A stretch of DNA of 64,000 bases. Source: Devosia lucknowensis (GTDB lineage Bacteria > Pseudomonadota > Alphaproteobacteria > Rhizobiales > Devosiaceae). A program made the translations under genes and the position numbers. Under the pieces are notes generated by a model, which was not told the origin of the DNA, ran no database searches, and saw only the letters and a list, made by a program, of their open reading frames with translations. Numbering within the stretch: position 1 is the first letter of the stretch; every line of letters starts with the position of its first letter. Of this stretch, positions 57,032 to 64,000 are shown one piece after another. Location: positions 930,001 to 994,000 of the forward strand of contig NZ_FXWK01000002.1 of the NCBI RefSeq assembly GCF_900177655.1. The letters run 5' to 3'.

Positions 57032-57577
57032 ATGGCACACGAGCAATCCCACGACGACGCCCCCAAACGCGCGCAAAAGGATGACAAAGACGGTGAGCTT
57101 GCCATTGTCGGCAAGAGCATCCTTATCAATCGACCTCGCGCCGAACTCTTCGCCTACTGGCGCGACTTCAGCAACCTTCCAACCTTCATGAACGCCATCG
57201 AAAAGATAGAGGCGCATGACAACCAGCGCTCGACCTGGACGATCAAGGCGCCGGCCGGTCAGCACGTGACCATCGAGACCGAAACGACCGCGGTGCGGGA
57301 GAACGACACGATCGGCTGGCGGTCGACCGAACAGTCACAGGTCAGAACGGTCGGGCTTGTGACATTCGCCGACGCCCCTGCTGGCCGCGGCACCGTGGTG
57401 ACTGCGGAGATCGCATATGAGCCCCCCGGTGGTGACGTCGGGCGACTGATCGCCAAGCTCTTCCGCGCCGAGCCCAATATCCAGGCGCGACATGAGCTGA
57501 AGCGGTTCAAGATGCTCATGGAAACGGGCGAAATCGCCACCGGAGCCAATACCAAATCCACCGATGGAGAGCACTGA
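57032..57577 (+). CDS. SRPBCC-family protein (polyketide cyclase/dehydrase-like)
   Basis: 181 residues; ATG 57032 is preferred over 57023 by spacing from AGAGAG. A charged N-terminal 25 residues precede the START-like fold: SILINRPRAELFAYWRDFSNLPTFMNAIEKIE, WTIKAPAG, and IGWRSTEQSQVRTVGLVTFADAPAGRGT. Such proteins hold a hydrophobic ligand; the ligand is unknown. They commonly occur beside YciF/ADH genes in stress operons of Rhizobiales. Its stop overlaps the ADH start. Confidence 0.87.
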   Translation: MAHEQSHDDAPKRAQKDDKDGELAIVGKSILINRPRAELFAYWRDFSNLPTFMNAIEKIEAHDNQRSTWTIKAPAGQHVTIETETTAVRENDTIGWRSTEQSQVRTVGLVTFADAPAGRGTVVTAEIAYEPPGGDVGRLIAKLFRAEPNIQARHELKRFKMLMETGEIATGANTKSTDGEH

Positions 57578-58755
57578 TGCGCGCCCTGACCTGGCACGGC
57601 AACAACGACGTTCGCGTCGATACTCACCCCGATCCCGAGATTATCAATCCGCGTGACGTCATCCTCAAGGTGACGTCCACGGCAATCTGCGGATCGGATC
57701 TGCATCTTTACGATGGTGTCATCCCGGGCATGAAATCGGGCGACATTCTGGGCCATGAATTCATGGGTGAGGTCGTCGAGGTCGGCCCCAGGAGCACGCT
57801 CACCAAGGGCCAGCGCGTCGTTGTTCCCTTCACCATTTCTTGCGGACAATGCTTCTTCTGCCAGCAGCAGCAGTTCTCCGCCTGCGACAACGGAAATCCG
57901 GTTGAAAAACAGGATGCATCCGAAATGCTTTATGGCCACGCCATGGGCGCAGCCTTCGGTTATTCGCATCTCACCGGCGGCTATGCCGGCGGCCAGGCGG
58001 AATATGTACGCGTGCCATTCTCCGATGTTGGCCCAATCGTTGTTCCCGACGGCATGGAGGACGATGACGTCCTGTTCTTGTCCGATATTCTGCCGACGGG
58101 ATGGATGGCTGCTGAAAACGCCCAGATCACGCCCGGCGACACAGTCGCGATATGGGGCGCAGGTCCCGTCGGCCTTTTCGCCGTCCAGAGTGCAGTCATC
58201 ATGGGCGCCGAACAGGTGATCGTCATCGACCATCACCCCCATCGGCTGGAACTGGCGACGAAGTTCGGTGCCAAGATCATCAACTTCGAAGAGACGCATG
58301 TCCGCGAGGCGCTGATGGAAATGACCGGCGGACTCGGACCCGATGCCGTGATCGATGCCGTGGGCATGGAAGCGCATGGCTTTGTCGCCGACAATGTCCT
58401 CGACCTCATCAAGCAAAAGATCGGTCCGGGGGCCGATCGCGGCCATGCCCTGCGCCAGGCGATCCTGGCGGTTCGAAAGGGAGGGCGCGTTTCGGTCCCA
58501 GGCGTCTATGGCGGCATGCTCGACAAGTGGCCCCTGGGCGCGATGATGGAGAAGGGTCTCCAGATCAAGGGCGGCCAGACCCACACCCAGAAGTACACCC
58601 ACGATCTGCTGCGCCGGATCCAGGAAGGCGAGATCGACACGACCTTTCTGATCAGCCACCGGCTGTCCCTCGAGGACGCGCCGACTGGCTACAAGAACTT
58701 TCACGACAAGCAGAACGAATGGACCAAGGTGGTGCTCAAGCCGGGCATGGCCTGA
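57577..58755 (+). CDS. zinc-dependent alcohol dehydrogenase (formaldehyde dehydrogenase-like MDR)
   Basis: 392 residues. Catalytic zinc: Cys38, His60-Glu61. Structural zinc: Cys89, Cys92, Cys95, Cys103. NAD-binding GAGPVG near residue 190. The insertion with ASEMLYGHAMGAAFGYSHLTGGYAGGQAEYVRVP is typical of the long MDR group containing glutathione-independent formaldehyde dehydrogenase. The substrate may be an aldehyde or alcohol formed in stress. Coupled to the SRPBCC gene (TGATG). Confidence 0.9.
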   Translation: MRALTWHGNNDVRVDTHPDPEIINPRDVILKVTSTAICGSDLHLYDGVIPGMKSGDILGHEFMGEVVEVGPRSTLTKGQRVVVPFTISCGQCFFCQQQQFSACDNGNPVEKQDASEMLYGHAMGAAFGYSHLTGGYAGGQAEYVRVPFSDVGPIVVPDGMEDDDVLFLSDILPTGWMAAENAQITPGDTVAIWGAGPVGLFAVQSAVIMGAEQVIVIDHHPHRLELATKFGAKIINFEETHVREALMEMTGGLGPDAVIDAVGMEAHGFVADNVLDLIKQKIGPGADRGHALRQAILAVRKGGRVSVPGVYGGMLDKWPLGAMMEKGLQIKGGQTHTQKYTHDLLRRIQEGEIDTTFLISHRLSLEDAPTGYKNFHDKQNEWTKVVLKPGMA

Positions 58756-58802
58756 GCCTTTTTCGAACCAGCCTCATTAACAATCGCATCTGGAGACCAC
58801 GG

Positions 58803-59312
58803 ATGACCACATCGTCCCACGATCTTTTTGTCACCGGGCTTAAGAATGCCCACGCCATGGAAAACCAGGCGCTATCCATCATGAAGCCGCAGGCCAGCCG
58901 CATCGAGAACTATCCTGATGTCGAGGCAATGTTGAAGCGCCACATCACGGAAACAGAAGGACAGATCGAGCGGCTCGAAGCCATCCTTGATGGCTTGGAC
59001 GAAGACCGTTCCGCTCTCAAGGACATGGCGTTATCCCTAGCCGGAACCTTTGCGGCAGTTGGACATACTGTCGCTCCCGATGAGATCGTCAAGAACTCCT
59101 TCGCCAACTTCGCTTTCGAGAATTTTGAGATCGCCGCCTACAAGTCTCTAATCGCTCTGGCCGAAGCCTCCGGCAACACGCAAGCCATCGAGGCGCTCGA
59201 AGCCAATCTCGATGAAGAGATCGCCATGGCCGAATGGCTCGATGCCAACATCGAAACCGTGACGCTGCAATTTGCGGCGCTCAAGGAAGCGGGCGAAACC
59301 GCCAAGAAGTGA
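58803..59312 (+). CDS. ferritin-like DUF892 protein (YciF/YciE family)
   Basis: 169 residues from ATG 58803 with GGAG nine bases upstream. Four-helix ferritin-like bundle: LFVTGLKNAHAMENQALSIM, LKRHITETEGQIERLEAIL, NFEIAAYKSLIALAEASG, LDEEIAMAEWLDANIETVT carry the Glu/His ligands of a di-metal site. E. coli YciF is stress-induced; the function is unclear. Last intact gene of the stress operon; a terminator follows. Confidence 0.9.
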   Translation: MTTSSHDLFVTGLKNAHAMENQALSIMKPQASRIENYPDVEAMLKRHITETEGQIERLEAILDGLDEDRSALKDMALSLAGTFAAVGHTVAPDEIVKNSFANFAFENFEIAAYKSLIALAEASGNTQAIEALEANLDEEIAMAEWLDANIETVTLQFAALKEAGETAKK

Positions 59313-59319
59313 ACCACGA

Positions 59320-59350
59320 GACCGGCGCTCACCCGCCGGTCTTTCTGTTT
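59320..59350 (+). terminator. Rho-independent terminator of the stress operon
   Basis: GACCGGCG-N6-CGCCGGTC followed by TTTCTGTTT. Confidence 0.85.
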
Positions 59351-59376
59351 CAAGCCATTAACATCGGAGAACAACC

Positions 59377-59571
59377 ATGTTCATGCGTGTCGACCGACTG
59401 ATCACCGAACTCCCGCCTGCCAAGAAGCAGGACCCCAACGCTGCCGCCGCTTTGCAGGAGTTGCTCGGCGGAAAATACGGCGAGATGTCCACGCTCGGGA
59501 ACTATATTTTCCAAAGCAATGCTGGAGCGCATCCCCATTCGGTCCTTGGGGTTGCGTTGGCCGGTCCCTGA
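59377..59571 (+). pseudogene. truncated manganese catalase
   Basis: 64 codons; the first 47 residues (MFMRVDRLITELPPAKKQDP, NAAAALQELLGGKYGEMSTL, GNYIFQS) follow the N-terminus of Mn catalases, which are about 280 residues long. Only the first metal ligand (Glu36) is retained; all others are lost. After residue 48 similarity ends and the frame stops. Non-functional as catalase. It lies in the expected place for such a gene, next to the DUF892 gene, and marks a recombination breakpoint near 59520. Confidence 0.75.
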
Positions 59572-59669
59572 AAGCCGACTTTGCCAATCATGCCCGTCCC
59601 CGCGGCTTGGTCGATCCATTGTACGCCAACAACTTCGCAAGCACAGGCGGGCATGAACTGCCCGCTCCC

Positions 59670-59855
59670 TCAACTCTGCGTAGTCGGCAGAATCAGTCTG
59701 AGCTGATTGCCGGCGTGTCCCGAACTGACTTCTGTCCGTCCGCCGATTGCGCTTGCTCGGCGGGCCCGGTTAGAGAGGCCGCGGCCGGGTTGGTGGTTCT
59801 CGGGCGTGAAGCCGCGGCCGTTGTCGGAGACGCGGCTGCAAACATGACCCGTCCG
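59670..59855 (-). pseudogene. C-terminal remnant of a sensor histidine kinase
   Basis: On the minus strand the frame ending at 59670 encodes VSDNGRGFTPENHQPGRGLS and NRARRASAIGGRTEVSSG, ending QLRLILPTTQS. This is the ATPase end of NarL-type histidine kinases: DNGRGF (N-box region), GRGLSNRARRA (G2 box) and the last strand. The rest of the kinase is missing; the fragment begins just after the stop of the LuxR gene. Between it and the catalase remnant (about 59520-59670) I recognise nothing. Confidence 0.6.
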
Positions 59856-59868
59856 CGCTGCCGTCGCG

Positions 59869-60552
59869 CTAGCCCAGGAGGCCGCGGCGGATGGCTTCGG
59901 CGACGGTGTGCACCCGGTTGCGGGTGCCGAGCTTGGCGGAGACATTGTCCAGGTGCTGGTTGACCGTGCGGGCCGACATGCCGAGCCTGTTGGCCACGCC
60001 TTCCGAAGTGAGGCCCTCTGCCGATAGTTCCATGACCTGGCGTTCGCGCGGCGTCAGCAGGCTGGCCGTGGGAACAGGTGTTCCCCCAAGCAGCCTCGCC
60101 TGGGTCAACAGCGCGTAGCATACGATCCGCAGCGAAGGCGCGATTTCGTCGAGGTCGGCTGGATCGCCAGAAAAGCTAGCGGCGCCGCGGGTCTCGGCGT
60201 CAAAGGTGATCGGAACGACCGTGGCATTGTCGAAGTCGTACTTTACCGCAACATCATAGCGGGGATCCTCGCGATCGATCCGGATGTGCTGCACAGCCCC
60301 GCGCGTGAGCACTTCGGCGAAGGAGCGGCTGATCGAGCGGGTGCCGTTTTCGGTCTGGACCCTCCACCACGCGGCGCGTTCGGCAAAGCTGTCCCAAAGC
60401 CGGATCGGCCGGGTCGCATCAGCGGGAAAATCAAGGAGGTAGGCGCTCCGATAACCAAGTTGCTCCGCCAGATCTCCCAGGAGGATCTCGAGTTCGGCGT
60501 CGCTTTCCGTTTCTGGCAACCGTTGCAGGATCACGTCGACGAAAGGCAGCAT
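59869..60552 (-). CDS. LuxR-family regulator with autoinducer-binding-type N-terminal domain
   Basis: 227 residues. The N-terminal domain (about 10-150) has the layout of LuxR-type autoinducer-binding domains (LGYRSAYLLDFPADA, AAWWRVQTENG, NATVVPITFDAETRGAASFSG). The C-terminal HTH is LTPRERQVMELSAEGLTSEG, VANRLGMSARTVNQHLDNVS, KLGTRNRVHTVAEAIRRGLL. No luxI gene is in the window, so it is an orphan (solo). It is a paralogue of the next gene, nine bases away on the same strand. Confidence 0.88.
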   Translation of the reverse strand: MLPFVDVILQRLPETESDAELEILLGDLAEQLGYRSAYLLDFPADATRPIRLWDSFAERAAWWRVQTENGTRSISRSFAEVLTRGAVQHIRIDREDPRYDVAVKYDFDNATVVPITFDAETRGAASFSGDPADLDEIAPSLRIVCYALLTQARLLGGTPVPTASLLTPRERQVMELSAEGLTSEGVANRLGMSARTVNQHLDNVSAKLGTRNRVHTVAEAIRRGLLG

Positions 60553-60561
60553 CGGCTGATC

Positions 60562-61260
60562 CTATTGGAGCATTTTGAGGCGAATGGCCTGGGCGACGCT
60601 GTGCACCCGATTTCGGGTGCCCAGCTTGTCCGAAACGTTGTCGAGGTGCTGATTTACGGTGCGGGCAGACATGCCCAGCCGTTCGGCGATCTCCTGCGAT
60701 GTCAGGCCCTCGGAGGATAGGAGCATAACTTCCTGTTCCCGCGGGGTCAGCGTCGCCGAGGCTGTCTTGATGCCGTTGATCCGCAGCGATCGGGCGCGCG
60801 AAAACAGGCTGTAGCACACGAGCTGCAGTGCACTCTCCTCGCTTCGCGACAGTACCTTGCCGCCGCAGAGAGCGATAATGCCGGCCGATTCGGTTTCATA
60901 TGAGATCGGAACGACTGCCGCATCGACCATATCGACACGCTCCATGAAATGAAGCAGTGGATCGCGCGGCCCGGAAAACCGGTCCTTTCCCAGATAGTGC
61001 ACCTCGCCTTGCCGCAAGATGTCTTGCAGCGACTTCGTGCTCTGCCTCAGGCCGCTGGAAACGTAGCGGTCCCACCAGCCCTCACGCGCATGACTGGAGT
61101 CGAGCACGGAAACGGCGTCGTTGAGGGCATTGGCGTATTCGATCAAGTAGCCGCTTCGATAGCCGAGCTCGTGCGCCAGCCGCCCAAGTAGGACTATGAT
61201 ATCGTTATCGTTTTTGGCCGAACGGACGCGGCCTAGATAGTCTTCGGCAAATCCCAGCAT
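60562..61260 (-). CDS. LuxR-family regulator with autoinducer-binding-type N-terminal domain
   Basis: 232 residues. N-terminal sensor domain with LGYRSGYLIEYANAL, GWWDRYVSSG and AAVVPISYETESAGIIALCG; HTH domain LTPREQEVMLLSSEGLTSQE, IAERLGMSARTVNQHLDNVS. The HTH is almost the same as in its neighbour, while the sensor parts have diverged, so the pair probably share DNA targets but differ in signal. First gene of the pair; the upstream 500-base gap faces the Ig-repeat protein gene. Confidence 0.88.
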   Translation of the reverse strand: MLGFAEDYLGRVRSAKNDNDIIVLLGRLAHELGYRSGYLIEYANALNDAVSVLDSSHAREGWWDRYVSSGLRQSTKSLQDILRQGEVHYLGKDRFSGPRDPLLHFMERVDMVDAAVVPISYETESAGIIALCGGKVLSRSEESALQLVCYSLFSRARSLRINGIKTASATLTPREQEVMLLSSEGLTSQEIAERLGMSARTVNQHLDNVSDKLGTRNRVHSVAQAIRLKMLQ

Positions 61261-61786
61261 TATTCCAAGAATTTTTCGGAACGGGAGTGATTTGAGGGTG
61301 TTCGACGGATCCTTCTACAATAGATCGTCTCCAGAAAAATGCCATCGTAAAATTTAGGGATGTGAATTTGCACGACCGCAAATTGCGCAATGATATTCCT
61401 CACGATTTTCGGCTGCGCTGCTTTTCTGTATGTTTCTGATCATTCCCCAAGCGTCCTTGGTGAATGGCGGCGTCGGGCTCCCTACGACGATGCGGACGTC
61501 GGACCTAGCCGGCGTTTCAACAGCATGTGCAGGGGGCAAGATCACTGCGGCTCAGAAAGAGCTTGCGTCCCCCCGGTTGATCTTGCCCCACTGCCATTCA
61601 TTCCGCAGAAGAAGTTACCTTTTGTTAACTTCGAATTGAATATCAATATAGTTTCTTAGTTTATCTGATTCCATAAATCATTCTGCAACATCCCTGTCCG
61701 TATTTTAGCGACGGGGCGCTGTGTATACTAAGCACATACCGGCGAGTAGTCATTTGCGTTGTTTCAAGGAGCGCTTTGGCGATCGA
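61261..61786. other. large divergent intergenic region with lower GC
   Basis: About 525 bases between the luxR pair and the Ig-repeat gene, with AT-rich parts (61620-61680) unlike the rest of the window. It contains GGAAC-N16-TGTT (61278-61302, + strand), a perfect palindrome ATTGCGCAAT (61382-61391), and TATACT at 61724-61729 as a possible -10 for the Ig-repeat gene. Short open frames (for example 61390-61659 on +, 61354-61545 on -) have no recognisable features and are not called. Confidence 0.5.
61278..61302 (+). promoter_or_regulatory. EcfG-like promoter motif in the luxR/Ig-repeat gap
   Basis: GGAAC-N16-TGTT keeps the GGAAC and GTT core of the EcfG consensus. It points towards the Ig-repeat gene but lies about 480 bases away, so it may also drive an untranslated RNA. 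Confidence 0.3.
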
Positions 61787-64000
61787 TTGGGTCGTCATTC
61801 GCATACAAGAAGATCATCGAATTTTTGGCCGCTCGGGGTGCGGACACTGGCGCGTGCGCTCGGTGCAATCGCCATCAATGTCCTTGCCAGTCTCGTCCTA
61901 AGCCTGATCTTCGCCACGCAGGTCCTTGCCGCATCTCCCGGATGCACGGCCGTCAATAGCGGACTTCTCAACTACAGCGGATCTTCGCCAGCAGCTCATC
62001 TGGGCGTGGTGCTGGGAGAATTCTATCCCGGCGACCAATTGTTCATGACCTATACTACCAACACGCCCAAGGCCGGGGTCATCCTTGATCTCATCCTCAC
62101 CAGCGTGTCGGTTCGAACCCAGACGACCGGGAGCACCGGGACCACGTTCTCGCAGAATGCAACCGTGGGTGCGCTGCTGCCGATCGGCGCACAGGCAGGC
62201 ATCACTGACCTCACGGCCGTTCTCAATCCACGCAACGTGGTGATGACGGTTACCTGTACGCCTGCACCGGCGCCGGCGACCATGAGCATCGCCGCCTCGC
62301 CGGCCAGTTCGGTATTCGGTCAGTCGACGGCATTGACGGCGACGCTGAGTTCGGTCGGCGGCCAGCCCAGCGGCAATGTCGTTTTCACCATCGACGGCGT
62401 TGCCCAGGCGCCGGTTCCGATCGTCAATGGCGTTGCCACGCTCAACACGTCGGCGCTTACCGTCGGTGGACACACGGTCAGCGCCAGCTATGCGGGCAAT
62501 TCGAGCTTTACGTCGGCCAGCGCCACACTCCCCGGTGGCGTTACCGTCAGCAAAGCGTCGACCACAACTGCGCTGTCAAGCTCGGCCGCTAACACGGCCT
62601 TTGGGAGCAGTGTGACCTTCACAGCCACGGCCAGCGCGACGGCGCCGGGCTCGGGCACGCCAGCCGGCTCGATCATCTTCACCGTCGACAATGTCGACCA
62701 GGCGCCCATCACGCTCAGCGGCGGCGTCGCCACGTTTTCCACCAGCGCATTAGGCGTGGGCAATCATCAGGTATCGGCACGATACGTCGGCAATGCGTCC
62801 TACAATGGAAGCGCCAGCAGCACGGCCGCCGTGACGGTCGCCAAGGCGGCAACGTCCACGGCTGTCACGCAGAGCGCAGCCAGCACTGTGTCCGGCGACG
62901 CGGTGACATTCCGCGCGACGGTCTCGTCTGCCGGGGGCACGCCCAGCGGTTCGGTGGTCTTTTCCATCGATGACGTCGCGCAAGCGCCGCAGACGCTCAG
63001 CAACGGGGTCGCGGAGCTGACGATCTCCTCGTTGGCGGTGGGCAATCGTGTGGTCACTGCCAGTTATGCGGGCAGCGCCACAATGCAGGGCAGCATCGGA
63101 ACGCTATCCGGCGGCCACACCGTTACAGCCATCGAAACGACCACGACACTGTCGGCTCCCGGGCCTATCACCTATGGCGCAACCGCCACCATCACTGCCG
63201 CGGTGACATCGGGTCGCGGGACCCCGACCGGGAATGTCGTTTTCGCGGTGAATGGCGTCAACCGCGCACCCGTTGCGCTCAGCAACGGCTCTGCCTCGAT
63301 TTCACTTTCGGGTCTCGATGCGCGGACGCATGCGATCACGGCTGTCTACGCGGGGACTGCAACCTTCGGCACCAGCACCGGGACGCTGGCGGGCGGCCAG
63401 GTCGTCAACAAGGCCGCGACCACGACGACCGTCAATGCCATATCGCCTGTGGTGCTTGGACAATCGGTCAGCGTGCTGGCGACTGTTGCGTCCGGCGGTC
63501 TCAGTCCCGATGGCACGATAGTCTTTACGGTCGACGGGACGGCATACGATCCCATTGCCGTCGCCAACGGACAGGCTTCGCTGGTCGTCCCAGGCCTCGG
63601 GGTCGGAAACCACTCAGTCTCGGCGGCCTATTCGGGCAGCACCAAATTTATCGCCAGTTCCGGCTCGCAGGCCGCCGTCGTCAACCAAGCGCCTTCCAGC
63701 CTTGCCATTTCATCCTCCGCCAATCCTTCGGTGGCAGGGCAGGCCATGACCTTCACTGCCACCGCGACATCCAATGTCGGAACTCCAACGGGTCAGGTGG
63801 TCTTCACCATCGACAATGTAGCGCAGACGCCTGTGCAGCTGAGCAACGGTACGGCCAGCCTCAACTGGCCGGCCATGAGCGTGGGCAATCATACCGTATC
63901 GGCTGTGTATGGCGGCAACAGTTCGCTGGTTGGTAGCTCAGCGACCCTGGCGGGCGGGCAGGTGGTGGAGCGCGCCGCTACCCAGCTTTCCGTCGCCGCC
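61787..64000 (+). CDS. large secreted protein with bacterial Ig-like tandem repeats (cut by window end)
   Basis: The + frame is open from 61709 to the window end. The start is unsure: TTG 61787 lies 15 bases after AAGGAG, TTG 61754 and GTG 61838 are alternatives. A basic stretch is followed by a signal peptide (LGAIAINVLASLVLSLIFAT, QVLAA). A 115-residue first domain with two Cys (SPGCTAV, VTCTPAP) precedes Ig-like repeats of about 92 residues. Six are complete and a seventh begins; each has TFTAT, G-x-P-x-G-x-VxFTIDxxxQAP, LSxGxAxL and VGNHTVSAxYxG. Such proteins are surface adhesins or autotransporter passengers; the C-terminal end that would tell is outside the window. Confidence 0.85.
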   Translation, partial: MGRHSHTRRSSNFWPLGVRTLARALGAIAINVLASLVLSLIFATQVLAASPGCTAVNSGLLNYSGSSPAAHLGVVLGEFYPGDQLFMTYTTNTPKAGVILDLILTSVSVRTQTTGSTGTTFSQNATVGALLPIGAQAGITDLTAVLNPRNVVMTVTCTPAPAPATMSIAASPASSVFGQSTALTATLSSVGGQPSGNVVFTIDGVAQAPVPIVNGVATLNTSALTVGGHTVSASYAGNSSFTSASATLPGGVTVSKASTTTALSSSAANTAFGSSVTFTATASATAPGSGTPAGSIIFTVDNVDQAPITLSGGVATFSTSALGVGNHQVSARYVGNASYNGSASSTAAVTVAKAATSTAVTQSAASTVSGDAVTFRATVSSAGGTPSGSVVFSIDDVAQAPQTLSNGVAELTISSLAVGNRVVTASYAGSATMQGSIGTLSGGHTVTAIETTTTLSAPGPITYGATATITAAVTSGRGTPTGNVVFAVNGVNRAPVALSNGSASISLSGLDARTHAITAVYAGTATFGTSTGTLAGGQVVNKAATTTTVNAISPVVLGQSVSVLATVASGGLSPDGTIVFTVDGTAYDPIAVANGQASLVVPGLGVGNHSVSAAYSGSTKFIASSGSQAAVVNQAPSSLAISSSANPSVAGQAMTFTATATSNVGTPTGQVVFTIDNVAQTPVQLSNGTASLNWPAMSVGNHTVSAVYGGNSSLVGSSATLAGGQVVERAATQLSVAA

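Noticed and set aside
61390..61659. 89-residue ORF (MIFLTIFGCAAFLY...) in the luxR/Ig-repeat gap
   Set aside because: Hydrophobic start but no ribosome site, no family, and an equally open shadow in another frame; not enough to call.

Overview
The window is a stretch of chromosome from a GC-rich alphaproteobacterium, most likely a member of the Hyphomicrobiales (Rhizobiales) close to Devosia. The basis is gene order and families: an F1-only ATP synthase operon (atpHAGDC) next to priA and xerC, the block rplU-rpmA-(GNATs)-obgE-proB-proA-nadD-rsfS-rlmH-envC-ctpA-deacetylase-rppH, sdhCDAB, EcfG-type promoter motifs, and a DUF3618/holin-family stress operon. The genus is an inference; no rRNA gene is present.

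Layout. 1-10 kb: the start of a membrane protein (probably a diguanylate cyclase), a luciferase-like oxidoreductase, a PagL-like outer-membrane protein, a HI0933-family flavoprotein, asd with a candidate leader peptide, two tandem EamA transporters, two EF-hand secreted proteins, carbonic anhydrase and a NudK-like Nudix enzyme. 10-20 kb: a chemoreceptor with a CheR-type tail, the sdhCDAB operon interrupted by a small secreted protein, a secreted protein made of seven Asp/Cys repeats, and another EamA transporter. 20-31 kb: xerC, priA, atpHAGDC and a PAS/Cache chemoreceptor. 31-45 kb: a long minus-strand housekeeping block running from rplU down to a racemase, covering ribosome assembly, proline synthesis, NAD synthesis, division and envelope functions, and RNA decapping.

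45-54.6 kb is accessory. It holds tRNA-Ser(CGA) followed by a broken integrase and the C-terminal part of a TRAP permease, two LysR regulators, an orphan protein, a two-gene (split) PQQ glucose dehydrogenase facing a TetR gene with a palindromic operator, and an SDR. 54.6-59.6 kb is a stress operon behind a perfect GGAAC-N16-CGTT motif: LEA-like membrane protein, holin-family protein, DUF3618 protein, SRPBCC protein, zinc alcohol dehydrogenase and a DUF892 protein, followed by a truncated manganese catalase. 59.6-64 kb contains a histidine-kinase remnant, two tandem LuxR-type regulators and, divergently, a large secreted Ig-like-repeat protein cut off by the window end.

Intergenic regions carry many GC-rich palindromes of one or a few families. 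Long ORFs opposite the real genes are common because of the high GC content; they were treated as shadows.
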